The position numbers and the translations under genes are program-made. Of a stretch of 64,000 nucleotides of DNA, positions 18,067 to 25,399 are shown one piece after another. The stretch spans positions 454,221 through 518,220 of the forward strand of contig NZ_KB893654.1 of the NCBI RefSeq assembly GCF_000374145.1. Reading direction: 5' to 3'. The notes beneath the pieces are model-generated. The model saw only the letters and a list, made by a program, of their open reading frames with translations, did not search any database and was not told the DNA's origin. Every line of letters begins with the position of its first letter. The stretch's first letter is position 1. Source of the DNA: Neomegalonema perideroedes DSM 15528. Lineage in GTDB: Bacteria; Pseudomonadota; Alphaproteobacteria; Rhodobacterales; Rhodobacteraceae.

Positions 18067-19667
18067 CCGATCAAAGCCTCGCCCCGCCTCAAGGATCCTC
18101 CCTCCCCGAAGGCTTCTTCGGCGAGGCTTGGCCCGCATGGCGCCGGACCATCTGGTCGATGGCGGCTTTGGCGGTTCTGGCTTTGGGGCTTCAGGCTCCG
18201 GCGGTCTGGGACATGATCGGCGTCTGGATCTCCTCGCCGACCTATAATCACGGTTTTCTGGTCTTGCCCGCGAGCCTTTGGTTCGTCTGGCGCAAACGCG
18301 CCGAATTGCGCGAGATCGCGCCGCGAGTCTCTTTCTGGGGGCTGGCGCCTTTGGCTCTGGCGGCGGCTCTGGCGACCCTCGGCGGGCTGATGGGCGCGGC
18401 GATCTTCGAACACGCCGCCGTCGCCTTCTCGCTGATGGGCGTGGCGATTCTGGCGGCGGGCTCCGAATTCGCGCGGCGCTTCTGGTTTCCTCTGGCCTTT
18501 CTGATCTTCCTCGTCCCCTTCGGCGACGAACTCACGCCTTTGCTGCAGGAATGGACGGCGGACGTCTCGGTCTGGCTGCTGCGGGCCTCGGGCGTGCCGA
18601 CCTATCGCGAAGGGATTATGATCGAACTGCCCAACGCCCTTTTCGAGGTCGCCGAGGCCTGCGCGGGTCTGCGCTTCCTCATCGCGATGATGGTGGTGGC
18701 GGCGGCTTTCGCGCATCTCTCCTATAACCGCCTCTGGAAATGGGCCTTGTTCGGAATCTTGGCGGTGGTCGTGCCGGTGGGCGCGAATTTCCTGCGCGCC
18801 TATGGAATCATGATGATCGCCCATCTGACCGACGGGCGCGTGGCGGCGGGCGTGGATCATCTGGTTTACGGCTGGGTCTTCTTCTCGGCGGTGATGCTGC
18901 TGCTGCTCTGGATCGGCGGCCGCTTCGCCGACCTCAAATGGGACGCCGCCTCCGTTCCCGCCGCGCCTCAGCCTGCGCCGGTCGCCGCCGCGCCCGCCCC
19001 GCAGGATTCCCGCAAGGCTTGGGCGGCTTTGAGCCTCGGCGCTCTGCTGCTGGCGACGCCCACGGCGGCGCTCTCGATCACGGCGCCGGATCGCGGCCTC
19101 TTCCCGCCGCCCGCCGATTGGGTCTTGGCGGCGCCCGCGGGCTGGGCCTCCGTCCCCCCCGCCGAGGACTGGACGCCCCATCTTCAGGGTCTTGACCGCC
19201 TTTACCGCTTCGGCTTCATGAAGGACGGCGCTCAGGTGGATCTCGTCATCGGCTATTACCGCTATGAGCGCCCCGGCGCCGAGGCGGGGCAATCCACCAA
19301 CCGCTTCGAGGACGATGATATTTGGGTGCGGTCGCGCCAAGCCCGCGCCGAGATCGGCGGCTTGCCGAGCCGCCTCGAAGACCTCAGCCACGCCCGCATC
19401 CATGAGGGCCGCGGCGCGAGCTTCGCCAGCCGCCTCGTCGCGGCCTGGTATTGGACGGGCGGCGAATTCAGCGCCGACGCCCGCCGCGCGGGGCTCAACG
19501 CCATGACGGCGCGTCTGACGGGCGGGCCTCAGGAGGCGGCGATTCTGGCGCTCTCCACGCCTTACGCCCGCCCGGCGGATCGGGCGGCGGCTCTGGCGGC
19601 GCTGGAGGAGTTCCTAAAGGACTTCGGCCCCCTCGACGCTCCGCTGGAGGCTCTGGCCTCTCGATAA
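18063..19667 (+). CDS. xrtA: Exosortase A fused to an EpsI domain
   Basis: Protein of 534 residues. Residues 25-290 form an exosortase with about eight membrane segments and the catalytic set Cys200 (EACAGLR), Arg245 (NFLRAYG) and His266 (VDHLVYGW). Residues 300-534 are a periplasmic EpsI-type domain (TIGR02914-like) containing DWTPHLQGLDRLYRFGF and AWYWTGG. XrtA is proposed to cleave and transfer proteins carrying a C-terminal PEP-CTERM tail. EpsI is required with it for polysaccharide export in some systems. The fusion is a known arrangement. No PEP-CTERM substrate lies in the window, so targets must be elsewhere. Confidence 0.95.
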   Translation: MTDQSLAPPQGSSLPEGFFGEAWPAWRRTIWSMAALAVLALGLQAPAVWDMIGVWISSPTYNHGFLVLPASLWFVWRKRAELREIAPRVSFWGLAPLALAAALATLGGLMGAAIFEHAAVAFSLMGVAILAAGSEFARRFWFPLAFLIFLVPFGDELTPLLQEWTADVSVWLLRASGVPTYREGIMIELPNALFEVAEACAGLRFLIAMMVVAAAFAHLSYNRLWKWALFGILAVVVPVGANFLRAYGIMMIAHLTDGRVAAGVDHLVYGWVFFSAVMLLLLWIGGRFADLKWDAASVPAAPQPAPVAAAPAPQDSRKAWAALSLGALLLATPTAALSITAPDRGLFPPPADWVLAAPAGWASVPPAEDWTPHLQGLDRLYRFGFMKDGAQVDLVIGYYRYERPGAEAGQSTNRFEDDDIWVRSRQARAEIGGLPSRLEDLSHARIHEGRGASFASRLVAAWYWTGGEFSADARRAGLNAMTARLTGGPQEAAILALSTPYARPADRAAALAALEEFLKDFGPLDAPLEALASR

Positions 19668-19718
19668 ACCCGCAGCGAGGCTCTAGATTGGCGGCTCTTG
19701 CGATCAGGAGCCGCCGCC

Positions 19719-20246
19719 ATGAGCCTCGACGAAACCCGCCCTTTCCTGCCTTTGCGCATCGCGGTTCTGACCCTCTCCGACACGCGAGGCCCTGAAGACG
19801 ACGCCTCCGGCGATCTTCTGGCCGGGCGGGTGGAGGCGGCGGGTCATCTCCTCGCGGCCCGCGATCTGATGCCCGACGACCGCGCCGCGCTCGAAGCCCG
19901 GCTTCGGCTCTGGATCGCGAATCCGGAGATCGACGTGATCCTCACCACGGGCGGCACCGGGCTCACGGGCCGCGACGTCGCCGTGGAGGCCCATCAGGCG
20001 GTCTATGAAAAAGAGATCGACGGCTTTTCCACCGTCTTCCATATGGTCTCCTTCAAAAACATCGGCGTCTCGACTCTGCAAAGCCGGGCCTGCGGCGGGG
20101 TGGCGGGGGGGACTTACCTCTTCGCTTTGCCGGGCTCTCCGGGGGCCTGCCGCGACGCTTGGGACGAAATCCTCGTCAAGCAGCTGGATTCGCGCTGGCG
20201 GCCCTGCAATTTCGCCAAGATCCTCGACCGCCTGACCGAGGTCTGA
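19719..20246 (+). CDS. moaB: Molybdenum cofactor biosynthesis protein B
   Basis: Protein of 175 residues, the usual MoaB size, with the MoCF fold: VLTLSDTRGPEDDASGDLL, LTTGGTGLTGRDV for molybdopterin binding, and a LPGSPGACRDAW loop. It is expected to adenylylate molybdopterin during cofactor synthesis. ATG 19719 follows CAGGAG. It stands alone between the XrtA locus and the graspetide cluster, and its relatives moaE and a molybdopterin-domain protein lie elsewhere in the window. The C-terminus ends shortly before an AT-rich stretch. Confidence 0.92.
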   Translation: MSLDETRPFLPLRIAVLTLSDTRGPEDDASGDLLAGRVEAAGHLLAARDLMPDDRAALEARLRLWIANPEIDVILTTGGTGLTGRDVAVEAHQAVYEKEIDGFSTVFHMVSFKNIGVSTLQSRACGGVAGGTYLFALPGSPGACRDAWDEILVKQLDSRWRPCNFAKILDRLTEV

Positions 20247-20525
20247 CCGGAGCGGGCGAGGGCGTTTGTCCTAAAAAGGGGCGGTGCGGATTATTTCAGG
20301 ACATATGGGGAAGGTGTTGGATTCCCAAGACCCGCGCCTTTCTTGTCTCTGAATTGATCTGTCCACCGCGTATATTGAGAGATTTTATTGAATATCATAG
20401 GGTTAATTATGAAGAACCCTGAAGATTCCACATTCTTTTCTTAAAAATTCCCTCGAGGAGTCGGATTGCTAAAACCATGTAATGTGCTATTTTGAAACAA
20501 GATATTTAGATTCAGGGGAATCATC
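20247..20525 (+). promoter_or_regulatory. AT-rich upstream region of graspetide precursor 1
   Basis: This 279-bp stretch is strikingly AT-rich against the GC-rich surroundings. A sigma70-like promoter can be drawn: TTGCTA at 20466-20471, a 16-bp spacer, and TATTTT at 20488-20493. An inverted repeat AGGGTT-N10-AACCCT lies at 20399-20420. The leader immediately before the start codon is TTCAGGGGAATCATC. No gene is evident in the stretch. Confidence 0.5.
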
Positions 20526-21266
20526 ATGACAATTTCTCTTTTCCTGGGCTCTTTGCTCGGAAACAGACGCGGCGGTCAGGTCGTGGGCAGCACCCGCGCG
20601 GTCGGCGAAGAGGACGGCGGCTCCCGTCCCGGCGGCGGCCATGGGAATCACGGCTCCTGGCGCCCCGGCGGTTCGGGCTCGGGTTCGGGTTCGGGCGGCG
20701 TGACCACCCTCGCCATCGGCGAGGAGGGCGGCGGAACCCGTCCCGGCGGCGACCATGGCGGCCATGGCGCTTGGCGTCCGGGCAATCCCGGCATGGCGAC
20801 CACCCTCGCGGTCGGCGAAGAGGGCGGCGGAACCCGCCCCGGCGGCGGCGGCCCCACCATCACCACCTACGCCATGGGCGAGGAAGGCGGAGGCCAGCAC
20901 GGCGGCCAGCGCCCCGGCGGACGTCCCGACGCCACCACTCTGGCGGTCGGCGAGGAAGGCGGAGGCCAGCATGGCGGCCATCGTCCGGGCGGCTCCGGCG
21001 GACGCCCTGACGTCAGCACGCGGGCCTTCGGCGAAGAAGGCGGCGGCTCTGGCGGCTCTGGCGGCGCGACCACCCTCGCCATCGGCGAGGAGGGCGGCGG
21101 CCATCGTCCCGGCGGTTCGGGCGGCGCGACCACCTACGCCATCGGCGAGGAAGGCGGCGGCGGCCAGCATGGCGGCCATCGTCCGGGCGGAAACGGTTCG
21201 GGCGGCGGCCTGACCCTCTCCACCATGGCGATCGGCGAAGAGGGCGGTTTCGGCAATCGCCGCTGA
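20526..21266 (+). CDS. Graspetide precursor 1, nine core repeats
   Basis: Protein of 246 residues, mostly Gly, His, Pro and Arg spacers around nine octapeptides of type [ST]T-x-A-x-GEE (for example TTLAIGEE, TTYAMGEE, STRAFGEE), usually followed by GGG. TTxxxxEE is the established core motif of plesiocin-type (group 2) graspetides, in which an ATP-grasp enzyme joins Thr hydroxyls to Glu side chains as esters. The short N-terminus (MTISLFLGSLLGNRR) is the only non-repetitive leader, and its first core begins only about 22 residues in. Spacers are of the RPGGxxGGH type. It heads a four-precursor array ending in the ATP-grasp gene. Modification is inferred, not shown. Confidence 0.85.
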   Translation: MTISLFLGSLLGNRRGGQVVGSTRAVGEEDGGSRPGGGHGNHGSWRPGGSGSGSGSGGVTTLAIGEEGGGTRPGGDHGGHGAWRPGNPGMATTLAVGEEGGGTRPGGGGPTITTYAMGEEGGGQHGGQRPGGRPDATTLAVGEEGGGQHGGHRPGGSGGRPDVSTRAFGEEGGGSGGSGGATTLAIGEEGGGHRPGGSGGATTYAIGEEGGGGQHGGHRPGGNGSGGGLTLSTMAIGEEGGFGNRR

Positions 21267-21284
21267 AGACCTGAGATCCCCCGG

Positions 21285-21306
21285 CGCCGATCCCCGAGGA
21301 TCGGCG
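21285..21306 (+). terminator. Hairpin after precursor 1
   Basis: A perfect 9-bp stem, CGCCGATCC / GGATCGGCG, with a CCGA loop lies 19 bp after the stop codon. There is no T tract, so it is a candidate RNA 3'-end or processing hairpin rather than a classical intrinsic terminator. Confidence 0.45.
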
Positions 21307-21450
21307 TCGGGCGGACCGAGCGGGAGGGCGCGTCAGAGCCTTCCCGCGCGAGGCTTCGGGGAGCTTGCGGAGGATCGGGGGCCTTTCGGGCCTGAATCTT
21401 GAACAGGGGATTCCGTCGCGCCGAACCGGCGCTTGCGAAAGGGGATCCTC

Positions 21451-22296
21451 ATGACCGTCATTCCGACCGCCTCTCCGCTCTCCACGCGGCCTCAAACCTT
21501 TATCGAAGCTTTCCGGGCCGGGCCTCAATCCGCCGTTCGGAAGGTCGTCGTCCCGAGCGCCCAGAGCGCGACCTCCTCCGCCTCTTCTTCTTCGCCCGTC
21601 GTCCAGATGGTCACCACTTTGGCCGTCGGCGAGGAAAGCGGCTCGGCCACCGCCTATCAGGGCTCCGGCTTCTTCACCACCCTCGCCTCGGGCGAGGAGG
21701 GGACGTCCTCGACGCCCTCGCCTCAGGCTCCGGGCGCCGGGGCGACGACCATGGCCATCGGCGAGGAGGGATCCGCGACGAGCGCCTCAGGCTCGACCCA
21801 AAACCTGACCCCCAATTCCGTGGTGAGCTCGGGGGCGGGCTCGGGAGCCTTCGTCACTCATGTCGTCGGCGAGAGCGGGCGCAGCTACGGATCCTCGGGC
21901 GGCGTGCTGACCACCCTCGCCATCGGCGAGGAAGGCGGCTCCACGACTGGCTCGACGACCGGCTCGGCGGCCTCCACTCTGGCCATCGGCGAGGAGGGAT
22001 CCGCCTCGACCTCCCAAAGCTCCGCGTCCGGCGCCGGGAGCTTCGTCACTCATGTCGTCGGCGAAAGCGGGATCGGCTACGGCTCCTCGGGCGGCGTGCT
22101 GACCACGGGAGCCTCCGGAGAGGAAGGCGCCTCCACGGGCGGCTCCGCTTCGGGGACGGGTTCGGGCGGCTTCTTCGCCTCCACTCTGGCCATCGGCGAA
22201 GAAGGCGGCTGGCGCTCCTCGACGAGCCTCGGGACGGGCGGCGGCTCTCTGATGGGCTTCGCGCTCTGGTCTCTGGGCGCACGGCGCGGCTTCTGA
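21451..22296 (+). CDS. Graspetide precursor 2, nine core repeats
   Basis: Protein of 281 residues from ATG 21451, which follows AAGGGGATCCTC. The first ~60 residues (MTVIPTASPLSTRPQTF onward) differ from the other precursors. Nine cores follow: seven complete (TTLAVGEE, TTLASGEE, TTMAIGEE, TTLAIGEE, STLAIGEE twice, TTGASGEE) and two variants, both VTHVVGES, in which the first Thr and last Glu are missing. Spacers are Ser/Thr/Gly-rich rather than Pro-rich. The C-terminus ends with a weakly hydrophobic segment and ARRGF. It is expected to be a substrate of the ATP-grasp protein encoded at the end of the array. Confidence 0.82.
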   Translation: MTVIPTASPLSTRPQTFIEAFRAGPQSAVRKVVVPSAQSATSSASSSSPVVQMVTTLAVGEESGSATAYQGSGFFTTLASGEEGTSSTPSPQAPGAGATTMAIGEEGSATSASGSTQNLTPNSVVSSGAGSGAFVTHVVGESGRSYGSSGGVLTTLAIGEEGGSTTGSTTGSAASTLAIGEEGSASTSQSSASGAGSFVTHVVGESGIGYGSSGGVLTTGASGEEGASTGGSASGTGSGGFFASTLAIGEEGGWRSSTSLGTGGGSLMGFALWSLGARRGF

Positions 22297-22327
22297 GCGC
22301 CCGCAGGAGGGACCGGGAGAAAGGGCG

Positions 22328-22346
22328 GCCCCGCATGTCGCGGGGC
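22328..22346 (+). terminator. Hairpin after precursor 2
   Basis: Stem GCCCCGC / GCGGGGC with a 5-nt loop, about 30 bp after the stop codon. There is no T tract, so termination is only possible. The rest of the 273-bp gap to the next precursor holds an AT-richer segment near 22440-22500 that is shared with the region upstream of precursor 4. Confidence 0.35.
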
Positions 22347-22569
22347 GCCCGTGTCTTGCGTGAGGATCTTGTGCGGACCCCCGCGCGCCCTGAGTCCGGC
22401 GCGCGGAGGCCGCATCTCCTCCGGGTTCGGATTTCGGAGGGAGTAAAAAATCCTCTGCGCCGCAAGAGGCTGTATTTTCGCCGCTTTTGACCCTTAAAGC
22501 CGTTCTGTGGGCGGAGGCGCCGCGAGGCGATCCGAGGGCGTCCCAGCATTCTGCTTGAAGGAGTGGATC

Positions 22570-23166
22570 ATGAATCTGACGAGCGAACATCTCTCGCGGA
22601 AGGCGGGCGGCGCCTTGAGCGCTCTGGCGCTCGCCAATCTGGCGCTGCAGACCCTGCTGACCGGCGCCGCCGTCGCCGCCCCCACGCCGGGGAGCCTCGG
22701 AGGTTCGGCGGGAGGTTCGGCGCTTGATCTCGTCGAGGCCGCCGCTCCGGCGGCCGCCGCGGCTCAGGCCGAAGCGGGCGAGGGCGTCGAGCTGGCGCAG
22801 AACTGGGCGACCACCCTCGCCGTCGGCGAGGAGGGCGCGCAGAACTTCACGCCGCGGCATCCGAACTGGAATCGCCCCGCGCCGCGTCCTCCGGGTTGGG
22901 GCGACGCGACCACCCTCGCCGTCGGCGAGGAGGGCGGCGGCTGGAACCGCCCTGCGCCGCGTCCTCCGGGCTGGGGCGCGACGACCTACGCCGTCGGCGA
23001 GGAGGGCGGCGGAATCCATCGTCCCGCGCCGCGTCCTCCGGGCTGGGGCGCGACCACCTACGCCTTCGGCGAGGAGGGCGGCGGCGGCTGGACTCCGAAT
23101 CGCCCGACGACCATGGCGCTCGGCGAGGAAAACCCGCATCGCCCGCCGCCCCGGCATTGGCGTTAG
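22570..23166 (+). CDS. Graspetide precursor 3, signal-peptide-like leader and five cores
   Basis: Protein of 198 residues from ATG 22570, preceded by GAAGGAG. The leader of about 40 residues starts MNLTSEHLSRKAGG, continues with a hydrophobic stretch and ends GAAVAAPTP, which resembles a Sec signal peptide with a cleavage site at AVA|A. An Ala-rich linker follows. Then come five cores (TTLAVGEE twice, TTYAVGEE, TTYAFGEE, TTMALGEE) separated by a repeated NRPAPRPPGWG-like spacer. The leader is nearly identical to that of precursor 4, so the two are duplicates. Whether the leader directs export, enzyme recognition or both is unknown. Confidence 0.85.
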   Translation: MNLTSEHLSRKAGGALSALALANLALQTLLTGAAVAAPTPGSLGGSAGGSALDLVEAAAPAAAAAQAEAGEGVELAQNWATTLAVGEEGAQNFTPRHPNWNRPAPRPPGWGDATTLAVGEEGGGWNRPAPRPPGWGATTYAVGEEGGGIHRPAPRPPGWGATTYAFGEEGGGGWTPNRPTTMALGEENPHRPPPRHWR

Positions 23167-23206
23167 GTTTGGGGGCGCCGAGTTCGGGGCGCCGAAATTC
23201 GGATGG

Positions 23207-23228
23207 AGGGCGGCCTTCGCGCCGCCCT
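23207..23228 (+). terminator. Hairpin after precursor 3
   Basis: Perfect 8-bp stem AGGGCGGC / GCCGCCCT with loop CTTCGC, about 40 bp after the stop codon, followed by TCGTCTCC rather than a T run. It is a candidate 3'-end structure within the 259-bp gap before precursor 4. Confidence 0.4.
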
Positions 23229-23425
23229 TCGTCTCCTGAGGGGGAAGTCGCCTCCGTTCAGGATTCCGCAATCGGAATCCCGGCGCGGCGGCGGCTCCGG
23301 CGGCGGGCGAAGATGAGGAGATCCTCAGACGACCGCTGTAATTTCGCCGTTTTTACGGCTCAGACCCTGCTCTCTTCGGTCAGGTCGGCCGATCATCGGA
23401 TACGTAAGACGACGAGGAGAGATCG

Positions 23426-24157
23426 ATGAATCTCACGAGCGAAACCCTTTCGCGGAAGGCCGGGAGCGCCTTGAGCGCCTTGGCTTTGGCCAATCTGGCG
23501 ATGCAGAGCCTGCTGGCGGGCGCGGCCGTCGCCGCTCCGACGCCGCAAGGCCTGCGCGGCGTCCCCTCGGATTTCGAGCGCCCCGCCGAGAACCTTCAGC
23601 TCGCGCAGGCCCATGGCGGGCTTCAGGCGACCACCCGCATGGTCGGCGAGGATTTCGGCCCGATCGTCACGCCGCCGCCCTCGGCGGCTCCGCAGCCGAG
23701 CACCCGCATGGTCGGCGAGGAAGGCGGAGGCGTCGCCACCACCCTCGCCCTCGGCGAGGAGGGGGCGAGCGTCCATCCCTCCCATCCGCCCGCGATCGGC
23801 CAGCCGAGCACCCTCGCGCTCGGCGAGGAGGGCGGCCCGACCGTCACCACGGCCATGGTCGGAGAAGAGAGCGGCCTCTCGCCCACGCCTCCGCCTTCCT
23901 CCGGGAACGCGACCACCATGGCCCTCGGCGAGGAAACCGGCTCTTGGGGGCCCGCGACCACCTACGCCATGGGCGAGGAGGCGGGAAGCGCGCCGACGCC
24001 CGCTCCGCCGAATAAGCTCACCACCATGGCCCTCGGCGAAGAGGCGGGATCCGCGGCGCCGCAGCCTTATCCCCAGCCTTTGCCGGGGCGCTACGACCCT
24101 CAACCGCAAATTCAGCCGCCCGTTCATCCTCCGCTTACCCGCGCATGGGGAGAATGA
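23426..24157 (+). CDS. Graspetide precursor 4, duplicate leader and nine cores
   Basis: Protein of 243 residues from ATG 23426, preceded by GAGGAG. The leader MNLTSETLSRKAGS...GAAVAAPTP parallels precursor 3. Cores are TTRMVGED, STRMVGEE, TTLALGEE, STLALGEE, TTAMVGEE, TTMALGEE twice and TTYAMGEE. The protein terminates inside a ninth motif, LTRAWGE, which keeps Thr2 and Glu7 but has Leu in place of Thr1 and a stop in place of Glu8. Spacers are Pro-rich and non-identical. It lies directly upstream of the ATP-grasp gene, separated by a strong hairpin. Confidence 0.85.
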   Translation: MNLTSETLSRKAGSALSALALANLAMQSLLAGAAVAAPTPQGLRGVPSDFERPAENLQLAQAHGGLQATTRMVGEDFGPIVTPPPSAAPQPSTRMVGEEGGGVATTLALGEEGASVHPSHPPAIGQPSTLALGEEGGPTVTTAMVGEESGLSPTPPPSSGNATTMALGEETGSWGPATTYAMGEEAGSAPTPAPPNKLTTMALGEEAGSAAPQPYPQPLPGRYDPQPQIQPPVHPPLTRAWGE

Positions 24158-24205
24158 GCCTGACGGGCGCCTGCTTCGCGCCCCTCTTCGACCCTCTTTC
24201 GCGTC

Positions 24206-24230
24206 GCGCCCCGCCTCTCCGGCGGGGCGC
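24206..24230 (+). terminator. Hairpin between precursor 4 and the ATP-grasp gene
   Basis: Perfect 10-bp stem GCGCCCCGCC / GGCGGGGCGC with loop TCTCC, about 50 bp after the precursor stop and 47 bp before the enzyme start. It lacks a T tract. It may attenuate transcription or protect the 3' end, so that precursors outnumber the enzyme (inference). Confidence 0.5.
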
Positions 24231-24277
24231 TGACTTGTTCATGATCAAGCGATCACGGCTCAGGAGCGCTGTCTTCG

Positions 24278-25213
24278 ATGGTTGAATCTTCTTCCGGAGC
24301 GAGCGGCTCCTCCCGCGTTCTGATGTTCGTCGGCGGCGGCGAAGATCCGCAGCTGCGCCGCCTCGCCGAGGCCGCCCATGCGCGGGGCTTCGAGATTTCG
24401 CCGATGATCACCTTGGACGAGGGGCCGCGCGGCGTGCTCTGGAGCCTCGATTCCGAAGGCGCCTCCCAGATGACCGACGAACGCGGCGAGCCTTTGAGGG
24501 CCCACGCCGCCTTTCTGCGTCAGGACGTCTTCAAATTTCTGCGCACCAATCACGACATGGACAACGTAGACGCCCGCGCCTGGCGGGTGCTCATGGAGGC
24601 CTGGCTGGCCGCCAATCCGCAGGTGCGCCGCTTCAACCGAGGTTTCTTCCTGAAGGATTCGGCCAATAAGCCCTATGCTCTGGTGCAGGCGCAGCGGGCG
24701 GGGCTTCAGGTGCCGCGCACGCGCCTGACCGCCCTCGCGGCCGAGCTGCGCGCTTGGGCCGCTCAGGAGGAGGTGGTGTATAAGCCCATCGACGGCGGCG
24801 ATCATTGCCGCGTCCTGACGGTCGAGAATCTGGAGATCTACGGCGAGGGCGTCCTGCCGCGCCCTTACATCTTTCAGGAGCGGCTCGTGGCGCCCGAGAT
24901 CCGCATTTTCCGCGTGGGGCCGAAATTCTTCGCCTTCCGGGTCGAATCGCCCTCGCTGGACTATCGCGAGCATCAGGACGCGACCCTCGTCCCCATCGAG
25001 CCCCCCGCCGAGCTTCTGCCCGGCCTGACGCGGGTTTCGGACGAGCTGGGGCTGAATTTCTGCGCCGCCGATTTCAAAACCCGCGCTTCGGACGGGGCGC
25101 TCTGCTTCATGGAGATCAATTCCAATCCCATGTTCGCGGGCTTCGACATGGCTTGCGAGGGCGCGCTCTGCGGGGGGATGCTGGATGTTCTGATGGGCGA
25201 GGAGCCGCTCTGA
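24278..25213 (+). CDS. Graspetide ATP-grasp macrocyclase (ester ligase)
   Basis: Protein of 311 residues with an ATP-grasp fold resembling RimK-like graspetide ligases. Visible elements are NRGFFLKDSANKPYAL near residues 120-135, the ATP-binding KPIDGG at 169-174, FQERLVAPEIRIF at 199-211, and the magnesium/ATP block DFK at 265-267 with MEINSNPMF at 278-286. The family phosphorylates Asp/Glu side chains of a precursor and joins them to Thr/Ser hydroxyls or Lys. Here the substrates would be the TTxxxxEE repeats of the four upstream genes. It is the only modification enzyme seen; no peptidase or transporter gene is adjacent. ATG 24278 follows AGGAG at a somewhat long spacing. Confidence 0.9.
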   Translation: MVESSSGASGSSRVLMFVGGGEDPQLRRLAEAAHARGFEISPMITLDEGPRGVLWSLDSEGASQMTDERGEPLRAHAAFLRQDVFKFLRTNHDMDNVDARAWRVLMEAWLAANPQVRRFNRGFFLKDSANKPYALVQAQRAGLQVPRTRLTALAAELRAWAAQEEVVYKPIDGGDHCRVLTVENLEIYGEGVLPRPYIFQERLVAPEIRIFRVGPKFFAFRVESPSLDYREHQDATLVPIEPPAELLPGLTRVSDELGLNFCAADFKTRASDGALCFMEINSNPMFAGFDMACEGALCGGMLDVLMGEEPL

Positions 25214-25399
25214 TCCGGGCGACGTCGCTCCTGCCGCCGTACATCTTTGGGAGCGTCTTTTGCGCGCGGGGCGCTATATCTTCTCCCGCATAGTCTATTT
25301 TTGGCATAAATCCTGAAAGAATGGCCTTGCCCCTCTAGGTTTCGTATCTTTATGGGTCGATTCAAGAGGCGGGTGTCTTAGTTCAGGAGGAATGTCCCT

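Noticed and set aside
22200-22296. C-terminus of precursor 2 considered as a PEP-CTERM or similar sorting tail
   Set aside because: There is no PEP motif and the hydrophobic stretch is too short and weak. Only an Arg-Arg near the end resembles a sorting signal.
20526-24157. Repetitive DNA considered as a CRISPR array or simple minisatellite
   Set aside because: The repeats are in frame, encode a conserved octapeptide with variable spacers, and are not direct DNA repeats of constant length.
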